From Massilia sp. TS11 (lineage in GTDB: Bacteria; Pseudomonadota; Gammaproteobacteria; Burkholderiales; Burkholderiaceae_D), in the NCBI RefSeq assembly GCF_022012445.1, contig NZ_JAKLTS010000010.1, forward strand, positions 62,001 to 126,000: a stretch of 64,000 nucleotides of DNA, given 5' to 3'. The first letter of the stretch is position 1; each line of letters begins with the position of its first letter. Below are positions 17,814 to 26,466 of the stretch, piece by piece. The position numbers and the translations under genes are program-made. Below the pieces are notes generated by a model. It worked only from the letters and a program-made list of their open reading frames with translations, was not told the origin of the DNA and searched no databases.

Positions 17814-18488
17814 ATGAAAATCACGATCGGCTGGAAGTACGCGCTTGCCTTCCTCACCCTGAATGGCGTGGTCAGTGAACTGCACGAGCAGGCGCACATC
17901 AATGTGGGGCGTCTGATCAGCGGCTGCTATGGGCCGCGCGATTTCAACGTGTGGCAGGGCTGCGCAACGGGCGTCCCAGCGCTGCCGTTTGCGGCGCCGC
18001 TGGCGGGTCCCGTCTTCAGTTACGCGGTGATGTGGCTGGGTGTGCTGATGCTGCGCGCGGCGACCCCGCTGCGCCGGGCGCTCGGCTTCGCGCTGGTGTT
18101 TGCGCCACTGCCGTTTGCCCGCATGCTGACCGCAGCCACTGGCGGCAGCGACGAGAAGGTGTTTCTGCTGGCGGTGTTGGGCGATGCGATTTCGCCCAGT
18201 GCGGCGCGCTGGGGCGCCTTCGCCATCACGCTGGCAGCCTGTCTGCCGCCGGTGCTGCAGGCCTGGCGTGCGCTCGAACATCCGCGCCGCAGCCTGGTGG
18301 TGCTGGGCCTGTGCGTGCTGCCCTTGCCGGTGATTTGGCTGTACAAGCTCACTTGGCTCAATGGTCTGCTGCGCGGCGGCCTGCTCGATCAGGTGCACCT
18401 GCTCGGCACACCCGATCTGGTGCTACTGGTATGGGTCGCCATGGCGGCCGGGGTGGCCGCCACCTGGCGCTGGCTTACTGCCAGCTGA
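17814..18488 (+). CDS. Multi-spanning membrane protein with HExxH motif (M50-like)
   Basis: 224 residues, mostly hydrophobic, with about five or six membrane segments. HEQAH at 24-28 is an HExxH zinc motif inside the first helix region (NGVVSELHEQAHINVGRLI). Near residue 60, PFAAPLAGPVFSY resembles the AGP-type segment that follows in M50 site-2 proteases, and GGSDEK near 114 could supply an acidic ligand. This pattern fits an intramembrane metalloprotease, but the canonical NPDG motif is absent. The start is MKITIGWKY. The 3' end overlaps the opposing GIN-domain gene by 14 nt. No substrate can be named. Confidence 0.6.
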   Translation: MKITIGWKYALAFLTLNGVVSELHEQAHINVGRLISGCYGPRDFNVWQGCATGVPALPFAAPLAGPVFSYAVMWLGVLMLRAATPLRRALGFALVFAPLPFARMLTAATGGSDEKVFLLAVLGDAISPSAARWGAFAITLAACLPPVLQAWRALEHPRRSLVVLGLCVLPLPVIWLYKLTWLNGLLRGGLLDQVHLLGTPDLVLLVWVAMAAGVAATWRWLTAS

Positions 18489-19251
18489 CCGAACCCAGAC
18501 CGCGCGCGCTGGTGTTGCGGTTGGCCGGTTTGCCGTACACGGTGGCCGAGCCCAGGCCCGACAGATTCAGGCTGGCGCTGCTCTTGGCGTACACGCTGGC
18601 GCTGCCCAGACCCGACATATCGAGGTCCACACTGTCAGCTTCGAACTTCTTCGCATCCAGGCTGCCGATGCCACCGAGCTTGCCGACCAGGTTGCGCGTG
18701 CTGCCATTGAGCGTGACGGCGCCCGCGCCCTGCATACTCAGGTTCATGGTGTCGGTGGCGGTGTTGGTGATCGTAAGCGAGCCGACGCCACCGAGGTGGG
18801 CATCGAGCTTGCGGTAGCTGGTGTTGACCTTGATGGCGCCGGCGCCTTCCAGATCCAGTTTCAGGCGCTCGCCGCTGAAGCCCGAGACTTCGGTCGAGCC
18901 GACGCCATTCGACACCAGTTCCGTCATCGCCGGCAGCGTCAGTTCCGCGCGCAGATGGCGCTTGCTGCTGCCGCCGAATTCGATATGCATTTTGCGCGAT
19001 TCGAAATCGATGTTCAGCGTATCGCCGCGCTGCTCGGTGATCACCTTGGCGACCATGCCCTTGTCACCGTAGATCACCAGACCCGGCGTCGCGCCTTGTT
19101 TCACCTGCAGATCCACCACCCCGCCCAGTTTCACGCGCTGCACTGCGGCCGTGACGGGACGCGCTTCGTTGACCAGTTCATCGGCCATGGCCTGGGACAG
19201 GGGCAGGCCCAGGGCGGTGAGGACGGCGGCGGCGCCAAACAAAGCTTTCAT
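18475..19251 (-). CDS. GIN-domain (DUF2807) secreted beta-solenoid protein
   Basis: 258 residues. Signal peptide MKALFGAAAVLTALGLPLSQAMA. The mature protein is a repetitive right-handed solenoid typical of DUF2807: GVGS, GAGA, GVGS, GAGA, GIGS, GLGS, GLGS and GLGS recur at regular steps from about residue 135 on. The start at 19251 places the signal peptide first; an upstream in-frame start would add a non-signal leader and is rejected. Periplasmic or surface location is likely. Function is unknown; in other bacteria such proteins are often envelope-associated. Confidence 0.86.
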   Translation of the reverse strand: MKALFGAAAVLTALGLPLSQAMADELVNEARPVTAAVQRVKLGGVVDLQVKQGATPGLVIYGDKGMVAKVITEQRGDTLNIDFESRKMHIEFGGSSKRHLRAELTLPAMTELVSNGVGSTEVSGFSGERLKLDLEGAGAIKVNTSYRKLDAHLGGVGSLTITNTATDTMNLSMQGAGAVTLNGSTRNLVGKLGGIGSLDAKKFEADSVDLDMSGLGSASVYAKSSASLNLSGLGSATVYGKPANRNTSARGLGSVSWQ

Positions 19252-19384
19252 GCTGATCTCCAAATAGGTAGCGGATGGAGACAGCTTAGGGCAGACGCTG
19301 CGCACACTGGTCACGATTGCGACGAATTGCAAAAAACGCGGGTCGAGTGGTGAATTCACCGGCCAGACGCGCTATGCTTCGCGC

Positions 19385-20605
19385 ATGGAGCGTATTCAAC
19401 CCGATACCCTGCCCACCCTGGTCGATCTGCTGCTCGACGCCGTCTTTCTGGTCGATACGACCGGCGTGATCGCCTACGCGAACGCGGCCTGCGAACCGAT
19501 CTTCGGCTACACGCCAGCGGAGATGGTGGGCCGCCACATCCTCGACTTCGTCCATCCGGAAGACCACGAGCGCACCCGTACTGAGGCGCGCCGCGTGCTG
19601 GCCGGTGAAGAGCGGGTCGGCTTCGAGAACCGCTACCTGCGCAAGGATGGCAGTGTGGCCCACATCATGTGGTCGGCCCGCTACGCCCAGCAGGAGGGCC
19701 TGCGCATCGGCGTGGCGCGCGATATCACCGAGCGCAAGCTGGCCGAGGAACGCCAGGCAGCGCTGCTGGCCCTGTCCCAGGCGGCGCACGCCTCGCTCGA
19801 TCTGGGCCAGATGTTCGCCAGCTTCCACGCCATCTTCGCGCCCTTGCTGCAATGCGGGGCCATGGCCGCCGTGCTGGAGGGCGGCCGCAAGACCGTCTAC
19901 AGCGCCAGCGCGCCGGGCGTGCCGGCCAAGCGTCTGGGGCGCAGCGGCTGGTTCGCGCTGCCGCTGTCGACACCGGCGGCCAATCTCGGCGAGATGCGCC
20001 TGCAGTTCGCACCCGGCACCCCGATCGGCGCGCGCGAGAAGGCCCTGCTGCAGTTCGCCGCCAGCCAGGCCGCTGCCGCCATCGAACGCCAGCTGCTGCA
20101 TGACGATCTCGAATACGCGGCCCGGTACGACGAGCTGACCGGTCTGCCCAATCGCCGCCTGTTCCAGGACCGGCTGCGGCTCGCCTTCGCGCGCAGCCGC
20201 CGCGGCCAGAGCGGCATTGCCCTGCTGTTTGTCGATATCGACGACTTCAAGCACATCAACGACCATCACGGCCACGCCGTCGGCGACCAGCTGCTGAAAG
20301 CCGTGGCGCGCCGCATCAGCGCCTGCATCCGCGAGGCCGACACCGTGGCGCGCATGGGCGGCGACGAATTCGTCGCGCTGCTGGAGAACGTGCGCACACC
20401 GCAGGATGCGCAGCGCGTGGCCGAGAAGATCCGCAAGTCGGTCGCGAACGGCCTGGACCTCGGCCAGCAGCGCCTGCCGGCGCAGGCCAGCATCGGCATC
20501 GCCATCTACCCCGAGCACGGCACCGACGCCGAGCAATTGCTGCGTCACGCAGACAAGGCCATGTATCTGGACAAAGCGGCACGCAAAGGCGCCAGGGCAG
20601 GCTGA
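19385..20605 (+). CDS. PAS-GGDEF diguanylate cyclase
   Basis: 406 residues, no membrane segment. The PAS domain is at about 10-125 (LVDLLLDAVFLVDTTGVIAYANAACEPIFGY, ending ARDITERKLAEE). A central GAF-like region follows (residues 130-235). The GGDEF domain has ELTGLPNRRLFQDRL, LLFVDIDDFKHINDHHGH and an intact GGDEF at about 324-328. It is predicted to be an active c-di-GMP synthase with a cytoplasmic sensor. It is divergent from the GIN gene; the 130-nt gap between them should hold both promoters. It is the third c-di-GMP enzyme in 21 kb. Confidence 0.94.
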   Translation: MERIQPDTLPTLVDLLLDAVFLVDTTGVIAYANAACEPIFGYTPAEMVGRHILDFVHPEDHERTRTEARRVLAGEERVGFENRYLRKDGSVAHIMWSARYAQQEGLRIGVARDITERKLAEERQAALLALSQAAHASLDLGQMFASFHAIFAPLLQCGAMAAVLEGGRKTVYSASAPGVPAKRLGRSGWFALPLSTPAANLGEMRLQFAPGTPIGAREKALLQFAASQAAAAIERQLLHDDLEYAARYDELTGLPNRRLFQDRLRLAFARSRRGQSGIALLFVDIDDFKHINDHHGHAVGDQLLKAVARRISACIREADTVARMGGDEFVALLENVRTPQDAQRVAEKIRKSVANGLDLGQQRLPAQASIGIAIYPEHGTDAEQLLRHADKAMYLDKAARKGARAG

Positions 20606-20720
20606 GACTCAGCCGAAGAAGAGGGGGGTGGTGCCGGCGGTCTGTTTTGAGCGGATTACCGGGGTGATCGAGCGGACCAGGAGCCCCCGAATGCTGAGCT
20701 GGCCTCTCAATGCCCACCTT

Positions 20721-21146
20721 TCATTTGCAGATAAAGACGAGTTCGTTCAGTGCGCCGCGCTGCCGCTTCCCCGTAGCTGAGCAGATGGTGGCGCGAGGGT
20801 CGACCTTCTGAAACAGCTGCAGGCCTTCCCCATACTGACAGTACAACCAGGTTTCGAACATGTGGGGTTGGCCAAGCTCCCAGATCTCGACGTCGGTGCT
20901 CAGTTGGCTATTCTTGGTGCTTCGGATGGCGTCCGGTTTGAGATAAGCCTGGTCCGCTGGATCTCCATGCAGAAGACCGCCTGCTGTGACGCGCGTATCT
21001 TGAGGCATCAAGAGCTTCCAACCTGGTACAGGACGGGCCTCGGCTGCGGCCCCAGCCGGCAAGAAAAGCGGGCACGTGACGCGTTGCTCGAGCGCCGGGG
21101 CCGGGCCGGCTAAGGCGGCCACGAGGAGCATCAACGCGTAGTGCAT
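20721..21146 (-). CDS. STY0301-family secreted protein (candidate immunity)
   Basis: 141 residues. Signal peptide MHYALMLLVAALAGPAPA, then VTCPLFLPAGAA, WKLLMPQDT, GLLHGDP and WLYCQYGEGLQLFQKVDPRATIC, a pattern I recognise from STY0301-family proteins. These small periplasmic proteins often follow BPSL0067-type genes. Here the start overlaps the end of a broken BPSL0067-like frame by 16 nt, which supports a former toxin-immunity style pair. The pairing function is inference from context; the family call rests on recalled sequence patterns. Confidence 0.65.
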   Translation of the reverse strand: MHYALMLLVAALAGPAPALEQRVTCPLFLPAGAAAEARPVPGWKLLMPQDTRVTAGGLLHGDPADQAYLKPDAIRSTKNSQLSTDVEIWELGQPHMFETWLYCQYGEGLQLFQKVDPRATICSATGKRQRGALNELVFICK

Positions 21147-21529
21147 TTTTCGATCACGTGAGAGGCCAAGGCGTTGTCACTTGGCCTGGCCAAGCTCCCG
21201 TCGGCGTTGCGCTGCTTCCAACGCGGTGGCACCTTGATCAACCGCAAACCGATGTTTGGTCGGTTTTCGGCCGTCCACTGGTCCACGACCCAGATCCCAG
21301 AACCGATGACCGATACGACGATTGCCGCATGGTTGCCACGCGAGCGATTCGGGTAGCGGCCGTTCTCGAAGGTGGCGATCGCCGTCCCTGTGGGTATGTG
21401 GAGCCAGCGACCTCGGATTTGGGAAGATGAATGGCACCGCCCGCCCCATATGTGGATGACGAAGCCATGGTGACTGCCTCAGAAGCCGACGCATTGCGCG
21501 CGAGCAATGTTTGTGGGGTGCTGCTTCAC
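21131..21529 (-). pseudogene. Broken BPSL0067-family gene
   Basis: The C-terminal two thirds is clear in one frame (stop at 21131): GTAIATFENGRYPNR, then GNHAAIVVS and GIWVVDQW, the hallmark blocks of BPSL0067 (NlpC/P60-like) proteins. No start codon exists in that frame, and a TGA interrupts it at 21479-21481. The N-terminal Cys block (AQCVGF) lies just upstream in the same frame, while the middle (GAGGAIHLPKSEVAGS) reads in another frame. At least two frameshifts therefore separate conserved parts. It is read as a decayed peptidoglycan amidase-like gene whose partner gene at 20721-21146 is intact. Confidence 0.6.
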
Positions 21530-21615
21530 GCCCGAACAAGTGAATGCCCGGTCGTTACCGTTGCGGCGGGAAGCCCTCCGACTGCTTACCCAGCAGTTAC
21601 ATTGGCACAAAACAA

Positions 21616-21650
21616 AAAGAGTTGCGACAGATCATACGCCGCAACTCTTT
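21616..21650 (-). terminator. Displaced host terminator beyond attL
   Basis: Stem AAAGAGTTGCG/CGCAACTCTTT with a 13-nt loop, followed on the minus strand by TTGTTTTG. It lies immediately past the tRNA-Thr 3' fragment, where the original tRNA terminator would sit. Its separation from the intact tRNA by 14 kb is explained by the insertion. Confidence 0.7.
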
Positions 21651-21654
21651 GATT

Positions 21655-21704
21655 TTTCTGGTGCCGGCTATCCGATTCGAACGGATCACCTGATGATTAC
21701 AAAT
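21655..21704 (-). repeat. attL: 50-bp repeat of the tRNA-Thr 3' half
   Basis: Matches 35617-35666 at 47 of 50 positions. The last 19 bp (21686-21704) are identical in both copies and cover the anticodon-loop side, the likely crossover core. Two of the three differences are a compensating pair in the T stem (U-A here, C-G in attR). This copy has no tRNA 5' half and is not a tRNA gene. Confidence 0.9.
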
Positions 21705-21763
21705 TAGCCAAGAAGACAGTATGTCTTTGATTATTAAGAGAATTGTACCGTAATCTCACGAAA

Positions 21764-21779
21764 GCTAAAACACTTTAGC
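21764..21779 (-). terminator. Weak hairpin downstream of the DUF2290 gene
   Basis: GCTAAA/TTTAGC with a 4-nt loop, followed on the minus strand by TTTC. It lies about 130 nt beyond the stop of the DUF2290 gene, so it could end that operon, but the stem is only 6 bp and mostly A/T. Confidence 0.3.
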
Positions 21780-21908
21780 ATCAGTAACTTAGCGGAGCTT
21801 GGCGAAGGTAACGGGACGTGATTGCTGTACCGGATTTGTACCTGGGAGTTCCCTAAATTTCTTTGGACCATAAGGGTATTCAGGAAACTTTTCATTGACC
21901 TAAGTACT

Positions 21909-22586
21909 CTAGGCGACGGGGATGGTCCATGTTAGCGCGCCACAGGATTGATCGTCTGCTGACAATCTATCTTGTGCACCCCAGTTCTCCACAGTATTAA
22001 ATAGTTCCGTTTGTTCCCATACTTGCGGATACGCTGTCCGGATCACTAGACGCATAAACCTAGAAGGTTCCATAGCGCGTTGGACCGGCAAGCGGAAGTC
22101 TTCTTTTCCCATATGCAAATGGGTAGCGGAGTGGTTTGGCCCGATTTGGTGTGGGGCGAAATCGAATCGCAATGGGGCCTGCAGCGACAGAAGCTCCGTT
22201 GGAGAACTAAGAATCATTTCTTCCAACGAGGCATATGTAAGCTCTTCTTGTGAGAACTCAATCGGGCAAGGATACCAAACGAGCCGACTCGAAACGACTT
22301 CAGAACTTTGGTTCCTAATGTCGTATGACATTTGGATCAAAGAGCCATCAGTTAGTTGGAATTGAAAATGTCTTCCAGCTAGAAACGCCAAGTATTCGCT
22401 AATATTTGAGACAGTAACGCCTGAAAGATCGGGCCTCGTTCCATTTGTCGCCCACGTAACTCTTGATACCCCATGGCGAACCGCTTCCCGAATGCTTGGA
22501 TTCCAGTCGTACAGAATTCCAGCCTCGTGGAGTCGGGCTTTCAGACTCTCCAAAGACTGGATGATCGAGTTTGCGTTCGCGTGCAT
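21909..22586 (-). CDS. DUF2290 domain protein
   Basis: 225 residues, soluble. Recognised from RLVWYPCPIEF, then LRFDFAPHQIGPNHSATHLHMGKEDFRLPV and RFMRLVIRTAYPQVW, a block with several conserved His and Arg residues typical of DUF2290. Function is unknown. It starts 9 nt after the SF1 helicase stop on the same strand, so the two are co-transcribed and probably act together. It is AT-rich compared with the chromosome and lies at the far end of the element from the integrase, where cargo usually sits. Confidence 0.75.
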   Translation of the reverse strand: MHANANSIIQSLESLKARLHEAGILYDWNPSIREAVRHGVSRVTWATNGTRPDLSGVTVSNISEYLAFLAGRHFQFQLTDGSLIQMSYDIRNQSSEVVSSRLVWYPCPIEFSQEELTYASLEEMILSSPTELLSLQAPLRFDFAPHQIGPNHSATHLHMGKEDFRLPVQRAMEPSRFMRLVIRTAYPQVWEQTELFNTVENWGAQDRLSADDQSCGALTWTIPVA

Positions 22587-22595
22587 GCGCAGTAA

Positions 22596-24725
22596 TTATC
22601 GAACGCCTTTACGGAGCAGATCAGCCAATTGGGGAGGGAGTTCGTCGAGATCAATTTCTCCGCTAAGAATGCGCTGCAACAAGCGCTCTGCGGACTTGAT
22701 TTCTTTCTTGACTGCCTGCCGTTCCTTCGTGGTGCGCTCTCGATACGAGGTCTTGATCTTCTCAAGTTCTCGCATTGTTGGGTATTGAAAAGCGAGTTCG
22801 AAACCATCTCTTGCAATTGCATCCATCTCTGCAGCAAGAATCTTCATGCGGCTTCCTACGCCGCAAACCCGAACCCAAGCTTTTGCTCTTGTAAGAGACG
22901 TAAAAAGGATGTTTCGTCGTCGGCTCAGTTCAAAGCTCCCGTTCTCGCAGTACTCAGCGTTCACTACGTAAACCAGCGGCGCTTCATTGCCTTTGGCACG
23001 GAAGATACCGCTCATTGCAACGGACTGCTCCGCAAAAACCGCGTCGCGTGTACCTGTAACACCAACGAGATGGCTCTTAATATTGAATTTTTTTAAGGCC
23101 TCAGACAGAAGTAGACCAATGCTGGATGCATTGATCATATCGGGGATAACGATAAGGATGTCGTTAGCATCAAGCTCCTGCAAGGTAAGAGCGCGATTAA
23201 TATCGGTCGCTATCCAATCAGCTTGCTCCTGGGCGCTTTCAAAAGATTTCCACGTCACAGATTCCGAAGGTTCTAGCCGTTCAGCGAAAAAGGGAGCGCT
23301 GCGGTCTGCTGCGCGACGAAGTCTTGCTGGCTCCCCAAGAGCAAGAGTCCCTTCAACTGGCTCGAATCCGATCTCGCCCCAAAATTCTGGCTCTTTGAAC
23401 ATCTGAGCAAACTCACGATTCTCACGCTTGATTCCGAGGCCCAGGCCAAGCGCCATTGAAAGAAGCCAAGGCGGATTTCTGTAGCAGATTGGTAGCAGAA
23501 TATCTTTCTTGGGTTGTCCTTCCTCATTCTGAACGTCAATTACCGGTGTGCCGTCCTCATTTGTGCCAAAGAGCTGGTCAAGCGTCGGCATAGTTGAGTC
23601 GCTTAGATTCTGCAATTCGTCATACGCCCAAACGATTCTTTTTGGCGGTTTAGTGGAGAGATAAGCGAGTTGAAAGAACGAGGGTGGAAAGTCCTGGGCC
23701 TCATCAATCAGCATATAGTCAAATATCGGTGTGAAGTCCGACCGTCGTATATGCGTAACCAGTTCTGTGCAGACACCGGCGAAGGCAGCAGGGAAACCAA
23801 ACCGGTGGCGAGCAATGCCAAAGGGTACGGGTGAGGTCTTTGCCGCTGCCGCTATCGTTGAATAGACGCCAGGATCAGTTTCGCTTCCCCATGCGTGAAG
23901 GATTCGTAACTTCTCCCAGTTAGGTTCGTCAAAAACCAAATCGAAATAGAATCGCCGTATCAGGGTCTTGAACTGCTGGTAAAGCGAGCGTGTGTTGAAT
24001 GTGACGACAATATCTGCATCAGGATCATTGGAGTGCAGATAGGCTGCTTTGAGAGCGAGAATGATAGTCTTTCCACTTCCAGCTAGGCCGCGGATACGTT
24101 GGGGGCCTTCCGGAGACTCGATGGCTGCGTTCTTCTGCCAGCGGTCCAGGTTTGCAATTTGGCTGTCGAGAAACTTCATAGTCGCGCCCATCGAATCGTC
24201 TTTCTTGACGTTTAGGCGCTTCTTCTTCGGTTTCAACGCCGCTGTCTTTTGAACGGCAGCATTTAGCGGAACAAAGTACTTGGCTTCCAAAGCAGGCTGG
24301 CGCGTAATCCAACCAAGTAGCGTTTCTTCAGTTACGGTATTTGGAACGTCAGCGGTTGTGACAGCATACGGAAGGTAGGTCACGACTTGCAGTGGGATAG
24401 CAAGGGTAACGCCGTCGTCCTTGACCAAGTCCTCATAAGCAACAAGACGGGAATTCAAACGACGTAGAAGGTCCCTTTGTCTTGCTTTGACGACCGTATC
24501 CATCTCCTCTGGTACGTCTATCGAGTCTTGCGAAGACAGATCAAAGACGACGACGCCATGCTCGATGCATGTGAGTAACGCATCTGTCACTGAGTTGGAG
24601 TCTTCACCTCCAAAAACAGGGTACCCAACATAGAGCGTGCCTTGCCAATCTTGGCTTCGAAGGATGTTGACAATCGCTTCGACGGCGATAGGGTTGGTCT
24701 TCTTACCGTAGACGATGTCTAGCAT
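22596..24725 (-). CDS. Superfamily 1 (UvrD-like) helicase-type ATPase
   Basis: 709 residues. Walker A LAGSGKT at 214-220, motif II DEAQD at 341-345, CYRNPPWLLS around 420, and the C-terminal SF1 motifs IFRAKGNEAPLVYVVNAEY and RRNILFTSLTRAKAWVRVCG. The first 200 residues form a separate domain (VGYPVFGG, IEHGVVVFDL) that resembles nuclease-related domains but lacks an obvious E-x-K catalytic set. The C-terminal 60 residues are a charged helical tail (KIKTSYRERTTKERQAVKKE). It is the first gene of a two-gene operon with a DUF2290 protein. A role in phage or plasmid defence is a reasonable inference, unproven. Confidence 0.85.
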   Translation of the reverse strand: MLDIVYGKKTNPIAVEAIVNILRSQDWQGTLYVGYPVFGGEDSNSVTDALLTCIEHGVVVFDLSSQDSIDVPEEMDTVVKARQRDLLRRLNSRLVAYEDLVKDDGVTLAIPLQVVTYLPYAVTTADVPNTVTEETLLGWITRQPALEAKYFVPLNAAVQKTAALKPKKKRLNVKKDDSMGATMKFLDSQIANLDRWQKNAAIESPEGPQRIRGLAGSGKTIILALKAAYLHSNDPDADIVVTFNTRSLYQQFKTLIRRFYFDLVFDEPNWEKLRILHAWGSETDPGVYSTIAAAAKTSPVPFGIARHRFGFPAAFAGVCTELVTHIRRSDFTPIFDYMLIDEAQDFPPSFFQLAYLSTKPPKRIVWAYDELQNLSDSTMPTLDQLFGTNEDGTPVIDVQNEEGQPKKDILLPICYRNPPWLLSMALGLGLGIKRENREFAQMFKEPEFWGEIGFEPVEGTLALGEPARLRRAADRSAPFFAERLEPSESVTWKSFESAQEQADWIATDINRALTLQELDANDILIVIPDMINASSIGLLLSEALKKFNIKSHLVGVTGTRDAVFAEQSVAMSGIFRAKGNEAPLVYVVNAEYCENGSFELSRRRNILFTSLTRAKAWVRVCGVGSRMKILAAEMDAIARDGFELAFQYPTMRELEKIKTSYRERTTKERQAVKKEIKSAERLLQRILSGEIDLDELPPQLADLLRKGVR

Positions 24726-25027
24726 ATGCAGCGGTCGCTTTCATGGATGGTGGCAACTTGTGGCACGCTTCACCGGAGATTTCTTGCTAAAGCCAAGAGT
24801 AATCCAATTGTCGAGGTGCGGTTGCCAAGAACATCAAGATTTTAAGTGATTGCCGAGCGACGGGCACAATGAAGGGTAAAGTCCAGCCTCTTCTTGTTCA
24901 TGATTCTTCGACACAAATCCCGTAGCATAGCTGCAACCGTTCCAAAAGTGCTAAAGTATTAACCTACTATCAGGATTCGGCGGGTACGGACGGGGAATCG
25001 CTGAAGATAAATTGCTCGGAGGTCAGC
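24726..25027. other. Divergent promoter region between two cargo modules
   Basis: About 300 AT-rich nt between the leftward helicase operon and the rightward membrane protein/beta-protein operon. It must contain both promoters. A Shine-Dalgarno GGAGG at 25018-25022 serves the TTG start at 25028. No gene or clear operator repeat seen. Confidence 0.5.
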
Positions 25028-25405
25028 TTGGATCGACTTGAGACGGATACTGCAACGGTTGTTAGCCTGTGGGTTGGGATTTTTGGCATGTTTCTTGGTG
25101 TCGCAGGCGTGGGCTTGACGCTTTACTCTTTTTACCGAGACCGGCCCGACACAGTTGCGCTAACGGCATCGGGCTGGGGCGCGGCGTTTCTGACTGCATT
25201 CGTTTGTGGTTGGGTCGGCAAGCGTTTGGTCAAATTGATTGCTACGCTTTCCAATCGAGTTGCTGAACTGACTTCCGACCTGGCGGAACTCAAGGCAGAG
25301 AAAGATCGTATGGTCGTAATCGGTGAATACCTGGCGGCGCACTCTCAGCGAAATGCTAGGCGCAAACAATCTAAGTCAAACGACGAATCCATAGTACAGG
25401 AGTGA
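25028..25405 (+). CDS. Small two-helix membrane protein with coiled coil
   Basis: 125 residues from a TTG start supported by GGAGG 5 nt upstream. Two membrane helices (VVSLWVGIFGMFLGVAGVGLTL and LTASGWGAAFLTAFVCGWVG) are followed by a likely coiled coil (LIATLSNRVAELTSDLAELKAEKD) and a basic tail. No family recognised. It is 3 nt upstream of the beta-family gene, so the two are co-expressed; a membrane-anchored sensor or effector subunit is one possibility. Confidence 0.75.
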   Translation: MDRLETDTATVVSLWVGIFGMFLGVAGVGLTLYSFYRDRPDTVALTASGWGAAFLTAFVCGWVGKRLVKLIATLSNRVAELTSDLAELKAEKDRMVVIGEYLAAHSQRNARRKQSKSNDESIVQE

Positions 25406-25408
25406 CAT

Positions 25409-26461
25409 ATGGCAATCGAATTCGGCGATTTTCACTATTACCCTAGCCTCCGCACGCGTCCGGCTGAAATTACCGGGTATGCGAATTTGCGGCCTCACGT
25501 TAAGAAGGGGATTGCTCCAATCATGCGTGTAGGGGCATGGCCGCGTTGCGATGATCTGTCGCAGTCGATGGATGAGCTCATGCGAGCGTCAGAGGGGTGT
25601 CCCTTTATCCTCGACGTGACGCGGGAAACCATGTACCAAAACAGCGCGGTTCACAAACTTCTTGAACCCGCTGACAATTTCAAGGCATGGAGCGACTTCG
25701 TTCGATCGTTTGACCAAGCTATTCCGACGGTCCAGTTCTCGACACATGCTCGTCTGCCTCAAATAATTCGTCAGACTCGTCAACTTGAGTCCTGGGGAAG
25801 GCGAATCGCCTTTCGTATATCTGATTTCCAAGCCGATACTGCTAAAGTTATTACAGCGATGTCAGCGATGGATGATCCAAGGAACGCGCTGATCGTGATT
25901 GATGCTGGATATATCAGGGAGACTATGGCCGCAAGTATTGCCGCATGTGTTTCATCTGTGAATGATATTCGTGATGAAATTCCGAATGCTGAGATCGCCG
26001 TAATTTCTACAAGCTATCCGGCATCGGTTACGTCCTTTCTTCAGCCGACAGGGCAAGTGACTGCCGGCGTGATCGGCATCTTGGAGCGTGATCTGTTTGA
26101 GGCAATAGGTGCAGATGCAGTGATTTATGGTGATCACGGATCAATTCATGCTCGCACAAAGGCTGCCACCGGCGGAAAATACACGCCCCAAATCGATTGC
26201 TCGCTGTTCGACGCGTGGATATTTGAGAGGCGTCCTGACTCGGATGGCGAAGGCTATGTTGACGCTGCACGTCTTGTACTGGCGCGCTGGAAAGAGGGGA
26301 TGTCTGACGATACCTGGGGCGCGGAAATGATTCGCAAGGCAGCTTCAGGAGATGTGACAGGAATGAAGAGCCGAGCGCATTGGATTGCCGTGCGGGTGAA
26401 TCTTCATTTGACCAGGCAGTTCGAACTCTCGCAGCAAGAAAACGGCCCTGACGATGAGTGA
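25409..26461 (+). CDS. Beta-family protein (sce7725-like)
   Basis: 350 residues, soluble. The opening HYYPSLRTRPAEITGYANL followed by KKGIAPIMRV matches the N-terminus of beta-family proteins (Pfam Beta_protein, named after phage T4 beta protein), a group that includes sce7725-type proteins. FILDVTRE, LIVIDAGYI and VYGDHGSIH-like blocks suggest a TIM-barrel-type core. Biochemical function is unknown. It follows the small membrane protein by 3 nt and ends 5 nt from the end of the opposing sce7726-type nuclease gene; sce7725 and sce7726 families are known neighbours in other genomes. Confidence 0.75.
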   Translation: MAIEFGDFHYYPSLRTRPAEITGYANLRPHVKKGIAPIMRVGAWPRCDDLSQSMDELMRASEGCPFILDVTRETMYQNSAVHKLLEPADNFKAWSDFVRSFDQAIPTVQFSTHARLPQIIRQTRQLESWGRRIAFRISDFQADTAKVITAMSAMDDPRNALIVIDAGYIRETMAASIAACVSSVNDIRDEIPNAEIAVISTSYPASVTSFLQPTGQVTAGVIGILERDLFEAIGADAVIYGDHGSIHARTKAATGGKYTPQIDCSLFDAWIFERRPDSDGEGYVDAARLVLARWKEGMSDDTWGAEMIRKAASGDVTGMKSRAHWIAVRVNLHLTRQFELSQQENGPDDE

Positions 26462-26466
26462 TACCA

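Noticed and set aside
21177-21539. Single 120-codon minus-strand protein next to attL
   Set aside because: The homologous blocks (GTAIATF, GNHAA, WVVDQW) are in a different frame; this reading is a shadow of the broken gene.
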